Assembly (NCBI GenBank): GCA_030626645.1 | Contig: DAOUTP010000019.1 | Location: 1 to 15,666, forward strand | Source: Candidatus Cloacimonadota bacterium | GTDB lineage: Bacteria > Cloacimonadota > Cloacimonadia > Cloacimonadales > TCS61 | DNA: 15,666 nt | Direction of reading: 5' to 3' | In this document: positions 7,518 to 14,456 of the stretch, piece by piece | Layout of the letters: each line of letters starts with the position of its first letter | Numbering within the stretch: the stretch's first letter is position 1 | Notes under the pieces: generated by a model | Seen by the model: only the letters and a program-made list of their open reading frames with translations | Databases searched by the model: none | Told to the model about the DNA's origin: nothing | Position numbers and translations under genes: made by a program

Positions 7518-9517
7518 AAAAACCTGAACTACTGCTGCCGGTAGGAAATACCGAGGCATTTTATGCCGCTATAGAAGGTGGAGCTGATGCAGTTTATTTA
7601 GGACTTAGACATTTCAATGCACGTAACAGAGCAAAGAATTTCATGATTAACCAGTTACAATCTATTTTAACCGAATCAAAAAAGCATGGAATTAAAGTAT
7701 ATCTAACACTTAATACATTAATCAAGAATTCGGAGCTTCCAGTTTTACTTGATGTTCTTTACCAAGTTTCCCAAACTTCTCTTTCATCAATTATAATCCA
7801 GGATTGGGGTGTATATTATCTCGTGCGTAAATTCTTTCCTAGCATCACACTTCACGCCAGCACACAAATGGCGTTTCATAACTCAATTGGAACCGAATTC
7901 GCTAAGATGAAAAACTTTGAACGTGTGATCATGGCTAGAGAAATAACACTGGAAGAATTGAAAATAATCAGCCGGAAGAGTAGGATCGAGTTAGAAATAT
8001 TTACGCATGGAGCGTTGTGTTATTCCTTTTCCGGTTTGTGTCTTTTCAGTAGCTTCTTAGGTGGAATGAGTGCAAATCGAGGTCAATGCAGACAACCTTG
8101 TAGAAGGATATTCAAATCCGAAGAAAATGAGAATTATTTCTTTAGTTTGAAGGATAACCAGCAGATCGAAATCGTGCCGGAACTGATGAAGATTGGAATA
8201 TCATCACTAAAAGTTGAAGGACGTATGAAATCTGCTGAATATGTTAATCGGGTTGCAAAGGCATACCGCATGGTTATTGATGATCCAAATAAAATAGAAC
8301 AAGCTAAGCAAATTCTTTCGTATGATATGGGAAGAGAGAAAACTTCATATTTCTTAGGAGGAAATGTATCGAATGCCATTACAAAAAATTCATTCATTGG
8401 TATTCATATTGGAGAAGTTACAAAAACTAATAGAACAGAATTTTCGTTCACAACTTCCGAAAAGCTTAAACAAAACTACCGAATTCGTATTCAACCTCAG
8501 AATGGAATGGATAGCAAGGCAATAAAGCTAAAAACTGAGTATGGATTTACCGATGTAGAGAGTGGTGGAACTGCAAGTCTGAATTTTACACAAGAAAGTT
8601 TTAAGAAAGGTGACAAAGTATTTCTAATTGGAGCACCAACCGAAAAATTCCGTACAAAATTCCAATTAAACGGTAAAAAGATACAGCTTACTCTTTCAAC
8701 AAAGAAGAAGCAAAATATCCTTAATAAAATTGGTTCTGGGAAACAACTACATCGTGACGAATTATTTATTCGGATCAACTCATTACGCTGGTTACGGAAA
8801 TTGTATCTGGATAAGTTCGATCAACTTATCTTGAACTTAACTAAAAGTGAATGGCGCCAATTTGATCTAAGATCACCATTTATGAGAAAGAACATCCACA
8901 AATTCATAGTAGAGCTTCCAAAGTTCATTCCTGAAGATGATGTAACTTATTATCGTGATCTCTGTTTGAATCTTTCACGACAAGGTATTAATAATTTTAT
9001 GCTCAGTCATATTTCACAAAAATTATTATTACCAATTGGAATTAGGGCATCTGTAAATGAAAATGTGTATACACTCAATGATGCTGCAATTCAATTCTTA
9101 AAGGAAGATAATGTTGCTCTATACATCTACCCATATGAATTTGATTATGAAAATCTTGTTGCTGGTAAAGATAGAAATGGAATTGTTCCTCTTTATTTTT
9201 GTCCTGAGTTATTCCATTCAAGAATGCCGGTTGATATGGGTAAATTAGATTCTGATGGCTATTCACATTTTAAAGATAGAGATCATTCTTTTAGAAAAAT
9301 AGTTCGTGATGGTGTTACAATCGTTATTCCAAAATTACCAGTTTCACTTTTTCAATATAAAGATGATATTCATAAGAAAGGTTTTCGTCGATTTCTTATT
9401 GATCTATCTTACGTAAGACCTACGCAAAATACATTTAATAGGTTACAGACAAGATATAAATACTCTGAAGCAGAACAACCGGGTTATGGATTTAATTTTA
9501 AGTTAGGCTTAAGTTAG
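7514..9517 (+). CDS. U32 family protein, RlhA-type (23S rRNA hydroxylation) or related
   Basis: The 667-residue protein has the peptidase-U32 N-terminal half, starting PELLLPVGN (4-11) with GGADAVYLGLRHFNAR (22-37). Four cysteines at C169, C176, C192 and C196, within HGALC, SGLC and RGQCRQPC, match the conserved cysteine set of RlhA and TrhP, which may hold an Fe-S cluster. KVEGRMKSAEYV (233-244) is a further family motif. The long C-terminal half and the end GFNFKLGL match the RlhA (YdcP) length class of about 650 residues better than the short TrhP class. E. coli RlhA is needed for hydroxylation of C2501 in 23S rRNA; the same role here is inferred. There is no Shine-Dalgarno before the ATG, so translation is probably coupled to ispF through the ATGA overlap. 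A strong terminator follows. Confidence 0.85.
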   Translation: MKKPELLLPVGNTEAFYAAIEGGADAVYLGLRHFNARNRAKNFMINQLQSILTESKKHGIKVYLTLNTLIKNSELPVLLDVLYQVSQTSLSSIIIQDWGVYYLVRKFFPSITLHASTQMAFHNSIGTEFAKMKNFERVIMAREITLEELKIISRKSRIELEIFTHGALCYSFSGLCLFSSFLGGMSANRGQCRQPCRRIFKSEENENYFFSLKDNQQIEIVPELMKIGISSLKVEGRMKSAEYVNRVAKAYRMVIDDPNKIEQAKQILSYDMGREKTSYFLGGNVSNAITKNSFIGIHIGEVTKTNRTEFSFTTSEKLKQNYRIRIQPQNGMDSKAIKLKTEYGFTDVESGGTASLNFTQESFKKGDKVFLIGAPTEKFRTKFQLNGKKIQLTLSTKKKQNILNKIGSGKQLHRDELFIRINSLRWLRKLYLDKFDQLILNLTKSEWRQFDLRSPFMRKNIHKFIVELPKFIPEDDVTYYRDLCLNLSRQGINNFMLSHISQKLLLPIGIRASVNENVYTLNDAAIQFLKEDNVALYIYPYEFDYENLVAGKDRNGIVPLYFCPELFHSRMPVDMGKLDSDGYSHFKDRDHSFRKIVRDGVTIVIPKLPVSLFQYKDDIHKKGFRRFLIDLSYVRPTQNTFNRLQTRYKYSEAEQPGYGFNFKLGLS

Positions 9518-9522
9518 ACAAA

Positions 9523-9554
9523 AAAAAAGCTCGATCACAAGATCGAGCTTTTTT
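9523..9554. terminator. Perfect bidirectional intrinsic terminator
   Basis: AAGCTCGATC (9527-9536) and GATCGAGCTT (9541-9550) form a perfect 10-bp stem with an ACAA loop, flanked by an A run (9521-9528) and a T run (9549-9554). It works in both orientations and closes the ispD-to-U32 unit on the + strand and the cold-shock gene on the - strand. Confidence 0.93.
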
Positions 9555-9572
9555 GTTTTGATTTTTTTTGAT

Positions 9573-9773
9573 TTAAGCTCTTGTAACGTTTATAGCTCTT
9601 GGACCTTTATCGCTTTCTTCAACGTCAAAAGTTACCTTTTCGCCTTCGTTAAGTGTTTTGAATCCATCACCACTAATGTTTGAATGATGACAAAAATAAT
9701 CGTTACCATCTTCACATGATAAGAAACCAAAACCTTTCTTCTCGTTAAACCATTTTACTGTGCCGTTTTTCAT
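9573..9773 (-). CDS. Cold-shock domain protein (CspA family)
   Basis: This 66-residue single-domain protein binds single-stranded RNA and DNA and likely acts as an RNA chaperone. The start MKNGTVKWFNEKKGFGFL holds the RNP1 motif KGFGFL (13-18). The RNP2 region reads DYFCHHS (25-31), against the usual VFVHFS type, so a Cys and an extra His replace common residues. The rest (GEKVTFDVEESDKGPRAINV) is canonical. An AGGAG at 9781-9785 precedes the ATG by seven bases. The 207-base upstream gap and its base-pairing suggest a structured leader. The gene shares its terminator with the converging U32 gene. Whether it is cold-induced cannot be told from sequence. Confidence 0.95.
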   Translation of the reverse strand: MKNGTVKWFNEKKGFGFLSCEDGNDYFCHHSNISGDGFKTLNEGEKVTFDVEESDKGPRAINVTRA

Positions 9774-9780
9774 TTTCTTT

Positions 9781-9785
9781 CTCCT
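9781..9785 (-). promoter_or_regulatory. Ribosome binding site of the cold-shock gene
   Basis: AGGAG on the - strand, seven bases before the start codon. It lies just downstream of the GGGAT/ATCCC stem at 9797-9808, so leader folding could change its accessibility. Confidence 0.7.
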
Positions 9786-9796
9786 ACTAATTTTGC

Positions 9797-9860
9797 GGGA
9801 TTTATCCCAAGTGAAATCATCTCAATACTTAATAATTAATTCCATAAAACTATGGGATAA
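9797..9860 (-). promoter_or_regulatory. Cold-shock gene leader with alternative base-pairing
   Basis: On the - strand transcript, TTATCCCA (9860-9853) can pair perfectly over 8 bp with TGGGATAA (9809-9802). Alternatively each half folds locally: CCATA/TATGG (9855-9851 with 9846-9842) and GGGAT/ATCCC (9808-9804 with 9801-9797). The two states cannot coexist. This resembles, in principle, the temperature-responsive leader of E. coli cspA. The base-pairing is seen in the sequence; the switching function is inferred. Confidence 0.4.
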
Positions 9861-9896
9861 AATTTACACGTATAAAAATGCTTAATCACACGAACA

Positions 9897-9925
9897 CAAA
9901 AAATAAACGCTAACTAACCTGTCAA
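9897..9925 (-). promoter_or_regulatory. Candidate promoter of the cold-shock gene
   Basis: A perfect TTGACA -35 box lies at 9925-9920 on the - strand. The -10 region 16-17 bases further on is only T-rich (TTTTTG) and a poor match. If used, it would give a leader of roughly 120 bases that includes the alternative stems. Confidence 0.3.
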
Positions 9926-9952
9926 CAACATTTTATTAATAAATAATTTACT

Positions 9953-9966
9953 TTGCATATTTGCAA
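9953..9966 (-). terminator. Weak hairpin downstream of hutU
   Basis: TTGCA and TGCAA form a 5-bp stem with a four-base loop, 14 bases after the hutU stop. AT-rich sequence follows without a real T tract. It could be a weak terminator, or hutU transcription may run on into the cold-shock gene. Confidence 0.3.
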
Positions 9967-9980
9967 GGTGAATCATCAGA

Positions 9981-12014
9981 TTATTTTTTAAGTTTCTCAG
10001 TTACAATTTTTTCGATCAAGCCTTCTTTAGGAATGAAGGGTAGCGTAATGTGATCGGTTTTCTTAAAGTTTTCATTATACTCGATAGCTGTTTTTATGGA
10101 ATTGTCATTTCTCGCCCAGGCCCGTCGTGCAACTCCACACATAACATCCCATGGGAAAGCACGTTCAAGAATGAAATCTACTCTCTCACTTCCATCCAAA
10201 ACCATACCAAATCCACTGTTAGAAACTTTCCCAATTCCTACTCCACCACCATTATGAAGCGTAACCATACTCATTCCACGTGCAGCATTTCCAGCATAAC
10301 ATTCAGTGCTCATTTCTGCCATAATATTGGAGCCATCTTTAATATTGGAGGTTTCCCGGTAGGGTGAATCTGTTCCACCTGTATCGTGATGATCTCTGCC
10401 AAGCATAATTGGTCCAATCACACCTTTGCGAACCATCTCATTAAATTTAAGGGCAATAGCTAATCTACCCGGTGCATCTTGATAGAGTATGCGAGCTTGT
10501 GTTCCAACAACCAACTTATTCTTCATCGCATCACGAACCCATAAATAATTATCCATATCTTGATATCGTAGCTCTGCACGAAGATTCTTAATTATCCCAG
10601 CTGCTACATTATCTGTTTTGACTAGATCTTTTTCCTTCCCTGATAGACAAACCCAACGGAACGGACCGTAACCATAATCAAAAAGTTCAGGTCCCAAAAT
10701 ATCTTCAACATAACTTGGGAAGACAAACCCATCATAAGTGTTTTCACCATTCTTAGCAATTTCCTTTACTCCCGCATCGTACACTGCTTTCATGAAACTA
10801 TTACCATAATCAAAAAAATATGTTCCACGCTGGGAAAGTACTTTTACATATTCATAATGTTGGCGTAATGAAATATCTACAAGTTTTACGAATTTTTTCC
10901 TATCTTCAGAAAGCATGCTTGTACGCTCTTCAAAAGTGAGTCCTTGAGGACAGTATCCCCCTTCATAAGCTGCATGACAGGAAGTTTGATCTGAGAGAAG
11001 ATCAATATAAATGTTCTCTTTAACCGCATACTCTAATAGATCGACAATATTTCCATGATAAGCGATAGAAATACTTTGCTCGCTCTTTATGTATTTTTCA
11101 GCCATAATAAATGTGTCTTTGGGAGATTTTACAATTTTTCCAACCCAACCTTGCTTATGACGTGTTTCGATTCTGGATAAATCTACTTCGGCAAAAATAC
11201 CAACTCCGTTAGCAATTTCAACTGCTTTTGGCTGTGCCCCGCTCATCCCGCCCAAACCGGACGAAACAAATAATTTCCCCATTAGATCTCCATCTGCAGG
11301 AACACCAAGCTTCATTCTTCCTGCAATAAGAATTGTGTTATAAGTTCCATGCACGATCCCTTGAGGACCAATATACATCCAGCCTCCGGCTGTCATTTGA
11401 CCATAATTTGCTACACCCAGAGCATTCGCACGGTTAAAATCTGCCTGATTATCAAACTCCCCTATCATTAGACCATTTGTATTGATCACACGTGGAGCAT
11501 TAGGAGAAGATCTGAACAAGCCGAGAGGATGACCACTCATAACTACAAGAGTATTTTCATGAGTTAGATTTTCTAAATATTTCTTTATGAGAAGATACTG
11601 CATCCAGTTCTGACACACAGCACCTGTTTCACCATAAGTAACAAGTTCATAAGGATAAAGGGCTGTAGCGAAATCCAAATTATTATCAATCATTACCTGA
11701 AAAGCTTTCCCTTCCAGACATTTCCCTTTATATTCCTCAACGGATTTCCCATAAATTTTCTCATTCGGGCGGAAACGATAACCGTAAATATGACCGAGTT
11801 CCATAAGTTCATCCATGAATTCTTTAGCAAGTTCTTCATGTAGTTCTTCAGGAATATAACGCAAAGCATTTTTAAGTGCAAGTTCAATTTCTTGTTTATT
11901 CAGATCCATTTCACGGCGAGGTGCTCGGCGAATTCCTTCTACAAATTCAGGATATTGCGGTAAAATGGAATCCAATTTTATCTTCATTGCTTCTGATATT
12001 TTTGAATTAATCAT
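9981..12014 (-). CDS. hutU: Urocanate hydratase, long form
   Basis: Urocanase adds water to urocanate to give imidazolonepropionate, the second step of histidine breakdown, using tightly bound NAD+. The 677-residue length is above the common 550-560 form and fits the longer form with extra N-terminal sequence. Diagnostic motifs are YGQMTAGGWMYIGPQG (204-219), SSGLGGMSGAQPKA (251-264), YGPFRWVCLSG (449-459), GRDHHDTGG (539-547) and LHNGGGVGIG (586-595). The active-site Cys near position 410 of the Pseudomonas putida enzyme appears to align with D446; a Cys sits ten residues on at 456. The ATG follows CGGAG (12025-12021), which lies inside the final codons of the upstream gene, only two bases away. 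Other hut genes are not in the window. Confidence 0.93.
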   Translation of the reverse strand: MINSKISEAMKIKLDSILPQYPEFVEGIRRAPRREMDLNKQEIELALKNALRYIPEELHEELAKEFMDELMELGHIYGYRFRPNEKIYGKSVEEYKGKCLEGKAFQVMIDNNLDFATALYPYELVTYGETGAVCQNWMQYLLIKKYLENLTHENTLVVMSGHPLGLFRSSPNAPRVINTNGLMIGEFDNQADFNRANALGVANYGQMTAGGWMYIGPQGIVHGTYNTILIAGRMKLGVPADGDLMGKLFVSSGLGGMSGAQPKAVEIANGVGIFAEVDLSRIETRHKQGWVGKIVKSPKDTFIMAEKYIKSEQSISIAYHGNIVDLLEYAVKENIYIDLLSDQTSCHAAYEGGYCPQGLTFEERTSMLSEDRKKFVKLVDISLRQHYEYVKVLSQRGTYFFDYGNSFMKAVYDAGVKEIAKNGENTYDGFVFPSYVEDILGPELFDYGYGPFRWVCLSGKEKDLVKTDNVAAGIIKNLRAELRYQDMDNYLWVRDAMKNKLVVGTQARILYQDAPGRLAIALKFNEMVRKGVIGPIMLGRDHHDTGGTDSPYRETSNIKDGSNIMAEMSTECYAGNAARGMSMVTLHNGGGVGIGKVSNSGFGMVLDGSERVDFILERAFPWDVMCGVARRAWARNDNSIKTAIEYNENFKKTDHITLPFIPKEGLIEKIVTEKLKK

Positions 12015-12016
12015 TA

Positions 12017-12829
12017 TTATCTCCGATTTGTTATCAAACCAGTATCCAGGATGTTTGTTGAAATTGTATATTCTTCGTTTAGTATTTCATTTATTAATTT
12101 TTCTAATTCACCTACGACTTCTAAAGAGATTTCTTTGTTGCTTCCTTTTGTTAAAACGCAAACATGATCAATATTTGTTGGAGAAAGGTCTGGTATAAAA
12201 TCTTTTTCCAATTTCTCGGTTAATATGATCGTTCTGGATTTACTGAGTGCATTTTTAGACAATCCCGCAAGATTATCTAAATATAACATATTTTCCTTTC
12301 TAAGAGTTTTAAAAGTATGAAATACTATAAGCGGAAGAATACTCTCGTGTTTTTCAAAATTCCTCTTACCCACAGCTCTGTATTGAAGATCTATCTTCTG
12401 ACCCAAAAAAAGAACTTCGGGTGATGTTGATTGCTTGAATTGAAGGTCCTTCTCTAATGTGTTAAAACTGATCGGTGAAAATGTGTAATTCATATTGAAC
12501 TTACCACAACCCCAGAGAATACCAGTATGGTCTATTATGCTCTGTCTTTTCATAATAACATAAACAAGGTCATGAAGATAATTCACAGAAAATATCGGAG
12601 ATTCATTAATAAAGCCGTTTGAGTTGAGTTTATTAAATTTGTATTTATTATTTGTTATGGCATCACGGAAAACATTGAGCATTTCAACAATTTCTTTGTT
12701 CGATCCATTACTCTCTTCAACTGCCTTAGAAAATTTTACCCATTGAATGCTAATCTCATGAAGATACATTTTATTAACAGGATTTGGTTCTTCGTTAAGC
12801 ATTTTACTTAAAATTTCATTATAAAACAT
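12017..12829 (-). CDS. Unknown protein translationally coupled to hutU
   Basis: I do not firmly recognise this 270-residue soluble protein. It has no signal peptide or membrane segment. The N-terminal third is charged and likely helical. The middle contains YLHDLVYVIMKRQ (84-96) and LGQKIDLQY (142-150). Then comes a hydrophobic strand ending in a lysine, ILPLIVFHTFK (164-174), and IILTEKLEKDF (201-211). The C-terminus has DHVCVLTKG (221-229). The spacing of D147 and TFK (172-174) faintly recalls PD-(D/E)xK nucleases such as the Bpu10I-like group, but the catalytic Glu would be Thr. That reading is weak. AGAGG (12838-12834) precedes the ATG at 12829. The stop is two bases before the hutU ATG, and its last codons carry the hutU ribosome binding site, so the two are co-translated. 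Confidence 0.75.
   Translation of the reverse strand: MFYNEILSKMLNEEPNPVNKMYLHEISIQWVKFSKAVEESNGSNKEIVEMLNVFRDAITNNKYKFNKLNSNGFINESPIFSVNYLHDLVYVIMKRQSIIDHTGILWGCGKFNMNYTFSPISFNTLEKDLQFKQSTSPEVLFLGQKIDLQYRAVGKRNFEKHESILPLIVFHTFKTLRKENMLYLDNLAGLSKNALSKSRTIILTEKLEKDFIPDLSPTNIDHVCVLTKGSNKEISLEVVGELEKLINEILNEEYTISTNILDTGLITNRR
12021..12025 (-). promoter_or_regulatory. hutU ribosome binding site inside upstream coding end
   Basis: CGGAG on the - strand falls in the two terminal Arg codons of the upstream gene, six bases before the hutU ATG. The longer string CGGAGATAATA is identical to the one just before ispD (3459-3469). Confidence 0.75.
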
Positions 12830-12903
12830 TCTTCCTCTTTTTGGAACTTATGATTTTATTGCTAATAGATTTAACAATACTAATTTTGAAGAGTTAAAAT
12901 TTT

Positions 12904-12950
12904 TGTCAAATGACTTATCAGATTTTTATAGATCCAATATTGAGTTGACA
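12904..12950. promoter_or_regulatory. Divergent promoter region between the hutU operon and the amidohydrolase gene
   Basis: The 159-base gap (12830-12988) holds two -35-like boxes in opposite directions: TTGACA at 12945-12950 on the + strand and TTGACA at 12909-12904 on the - strand. Each is followed by an A run and then a T run (AAA-TTTT and AAAA-TTTT). Clear -10 boxes are not seen; TAGTAT on the - strand is 21 bases from its -35 box. The + strand box would place the start of transcription close to the ribosome binding site (GAGG, 12980-12983). Shared -35 surroundings could be a regulator site. Confidence 0.35.
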
Positions 12951-12988
12951 AAATTTTCCTGCGAATTTCTTTTCTATTTGAGGTTAAG

Positions 12989-14335
12989 ATGATAATTTTA
13001 AAAAATGCATTTATTTTAGATGAGGAAAAGACAAAAATCTCTGATATACTTTTTAATGAGAAAATTCTACAAATCGAGAAAGATCTGAAACCTGCAAAAG
13101 GAACCCAGGTTATAGATCTTCATGGAAAATTACTCGTCCCCGGTTGTATTGATGCTCATGTACACTTCAATGATCCAGGATTCACTGATCATGAAGACTT
13201 CACTTCGGGAACTACAGCTGCAGCCTGCGGAGGAATAACGACCGTTATTGATATGCCCTGTACTTCAATTCCGGCTGTAACAAATGTTGAAAATCTGAAT
13301 AAAAAATTATCAGTAATCAAATCTAAAGCTCAGATTGATTTTGCACTTTGGGGTGGAATAAGAAAGAATGATGTCCCGCTAAATGAAAAAATGATGCAGG
13401 AGCTCTGGGAAGCCGGAGTTGTTGGTTTTAAAATTTATACAATTTCAGGTATGGAAACCTTTGCGGCTTTATCCTACAAAGATATTCAAAAAGTTTTCAA
13501 GCAATTCCCAGAAATCCTTTTTGCTTTTCATGCCGAAGATGAGAGTATTATCAATAATTCAATTTGCAAACTTACACATGAACAAATGAAATTACCAGAA
13601 AATTATGTTAAGACAAGACCTGTGAAAGCAGAGGTTAAAGCTGTAAAAAATATCCTCTCATCTCTCGGTAAAAAGAACAAAGCTCACTTTGTTCATATAA
13701 GCAGCAAAGAAGCTGCGGAGCTGATATTGGAAAGCAAAAAACAATTCAAAGTCACTTTCGAATCTTGCCCTCATTATCTGCAATTTACATCTGAAGACCT
13801 TCCAATTTTAAGAGGAAGACTCAAAACTGCACCACCTGTAAAATATGATGAGGACAGAGATTTCTTGAGAAAATGTTTGAAAACAGGAGTACTTGATTTC
13901 GTGACAACTGATCATGCCGGATCTGATTATGAAACAGAAAAAAAGTTTAAAGATTTTTCAAAAGTTTACAATGGAATTCCGGGCACTGAACTCATGATCC
14001 CTTACCTTTTCTCTGAATTCTATCTTAAAGAAAAAGTTGATCTAATAAGGATGGTACAATTAACCTCGGAAAATGCGGCAAAACGCTATGGATTGTACCC
14101 AAAAAAAGGAAGTTTGCAAATTGGAACCGATGCAGATTTTACAATTATTGACCTGAATAAACCATATTTGGTTGATGAAAGCAAATTGCATTCAAAAGGG
14201 AAATACTCACCGTTCAATAACACTGAATTTTCTTGTTCAATAGATAAAACAGTAGTTCGAGGTAAGATCGTATTTGATTCCGAAAAAGGAATTTTACAAA
14301 AACCGGGTTACGGAAAATTTATCCGTAGATCCTGA
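12989..14335 (+). CDS. Cyclic amidohydrolase, dihydroorotase/allantoinase type
   Basis: This 448-residue enzyme belongs to the amidohydrolase superfamily branch that opens cyclic amides with a binuclear metal centre. Ligand residues are all present: H57 and H59 in DAHVHF, K148 in GFKIY (the carboxylated Lys), H181 in FHAED, H236 in HFVHISS and D308 in TTDHAGSD. FNDPGFTDHEDFTSGT (60-75), GGITTVIDMP (81-90) and CPHYL (260-264) are shared by allantoinases and type I dihydroorotases. RLKTAPPVK (277-285) corresponds to the region with the KMNPP or KCAPP motif, which helps set substrate, so the substrate is open. No pyr or purine-degradation gene is nearby. The ATG follows GAGG by five bases. It is divergent from the hutU operon and is followed by a hairpin. 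Confidence 0.87.
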   Translation: MIILKNAFILDEEKTKISDILFNEKILQIEKDLKPAKGTQVIDLHGKLLVPGCIDAHVHFNDPGFTDHEDFTSGTTAAACGGITTVIDMPCTSIPAVTNVENLNKKLSVIKSKAQIDFALWGGIRKNDVPLNEKMMQELWEAGVVGFKIYTISGMETFAALSYKDIQKVFKQFPEILFAFHAEDESIINNSICKLTHEQMKLPENYVKTRPVKAEVKAVKNILSSLGKKNKAHFVHISSKEAAELILESKKQFKVTFESCPHYLQFTSEDLPILRGRLKTAPPVKYDEDRDFLRKCLKTGVLDFVTTDHAGSDYETEKKFKDFSKVYNGIPGTELMIPYLFSEFYLKEKVDLIRMVQLTSENAAKRYGLYPKKGSLQIGTDADFTIIDLNKPYLVDESKLHSKGKYSPFNNTEFSCSIDKTVVRGKIVFDSEKGILQKPGYGKFIRRS

Positions 14336-14340
14336 CATAA

Positions 14341-14372
14341 GTTTCGACTCGTAAAGAATGACGAGTTGAAAC
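14341..14372 (+). terminator. Long hairpin after the amidohydrolase gene, possible repeat unit
   Basis: Bases 14341-14352 and 14361-14372 form a 12-bp stem with one G-U pair and an eight-base loop (GTTTCGACTCGT against ACGAGTTGAAAC). It starts five bases after the stop codon. The sequence after it is AT-rich but lacks a solid T run. A related hairpin faces it at 14422-14456. Confidence 0.55.
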
Positions 14373-14421
14373 GATATTCTATTTACTTTCTCAATTTACT
14401 TGAATCTTCATGCTATTTCAC

Positions 14422-14456
14422 TTCGATTCGTCGTCATGTTTCCTTACGTCTCGAAA
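14422..14456 (-). repeat. Second related imperfect hairpin, opposite orientation
   Basis: Read on the - strand it begins GTTTCGAGACGTAAGGAA and continues through TGACGA to TCGAA. It shares GTTTCGA, CGTAA, GAA and TGACGA, in order, with the + strand hairpin at 14341-14372. TTCGA/TCGAA and CGT/ACG can pair. It begins right after the stop codon of the right-edge gene, so each copy sits at the 3' end of one of two converging genes. Confidence 0.45.

Noticed and set aside
10050..10367. Open frame of 105 codons on the + strand inside hutU
   Set aside because: It is fully antisense to a well-conserved urocanase, has no recognisable motif and no convincing ribosome binding site.
11965..12198. Open frame on the + strand across the hutU and unknown-gene junction
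   Set aside because: It is antisense to two tightly coupled genes and encodes low-complexity hydrophobic sequence typical of AT-rich shadows.
12017..12829. Firm call of a Bpu10I-like restriction enzyme
   Set aside because: The likeness is limited to a hydrophobic strand and a lysine, the catalytic Glu would be missing, and no methyltransferase is nearby.
12989..14335. Annotation of the amidohydrolase as HutI because it faces hutU
   Set aside because: Its motifs (HVHFNDPG, GFK carboxylated Lys, CPHYL) are of the dihydroorotase/allantoinase branch, not the imidazolonepropionase branch. Kept only as a functional hypothesis.
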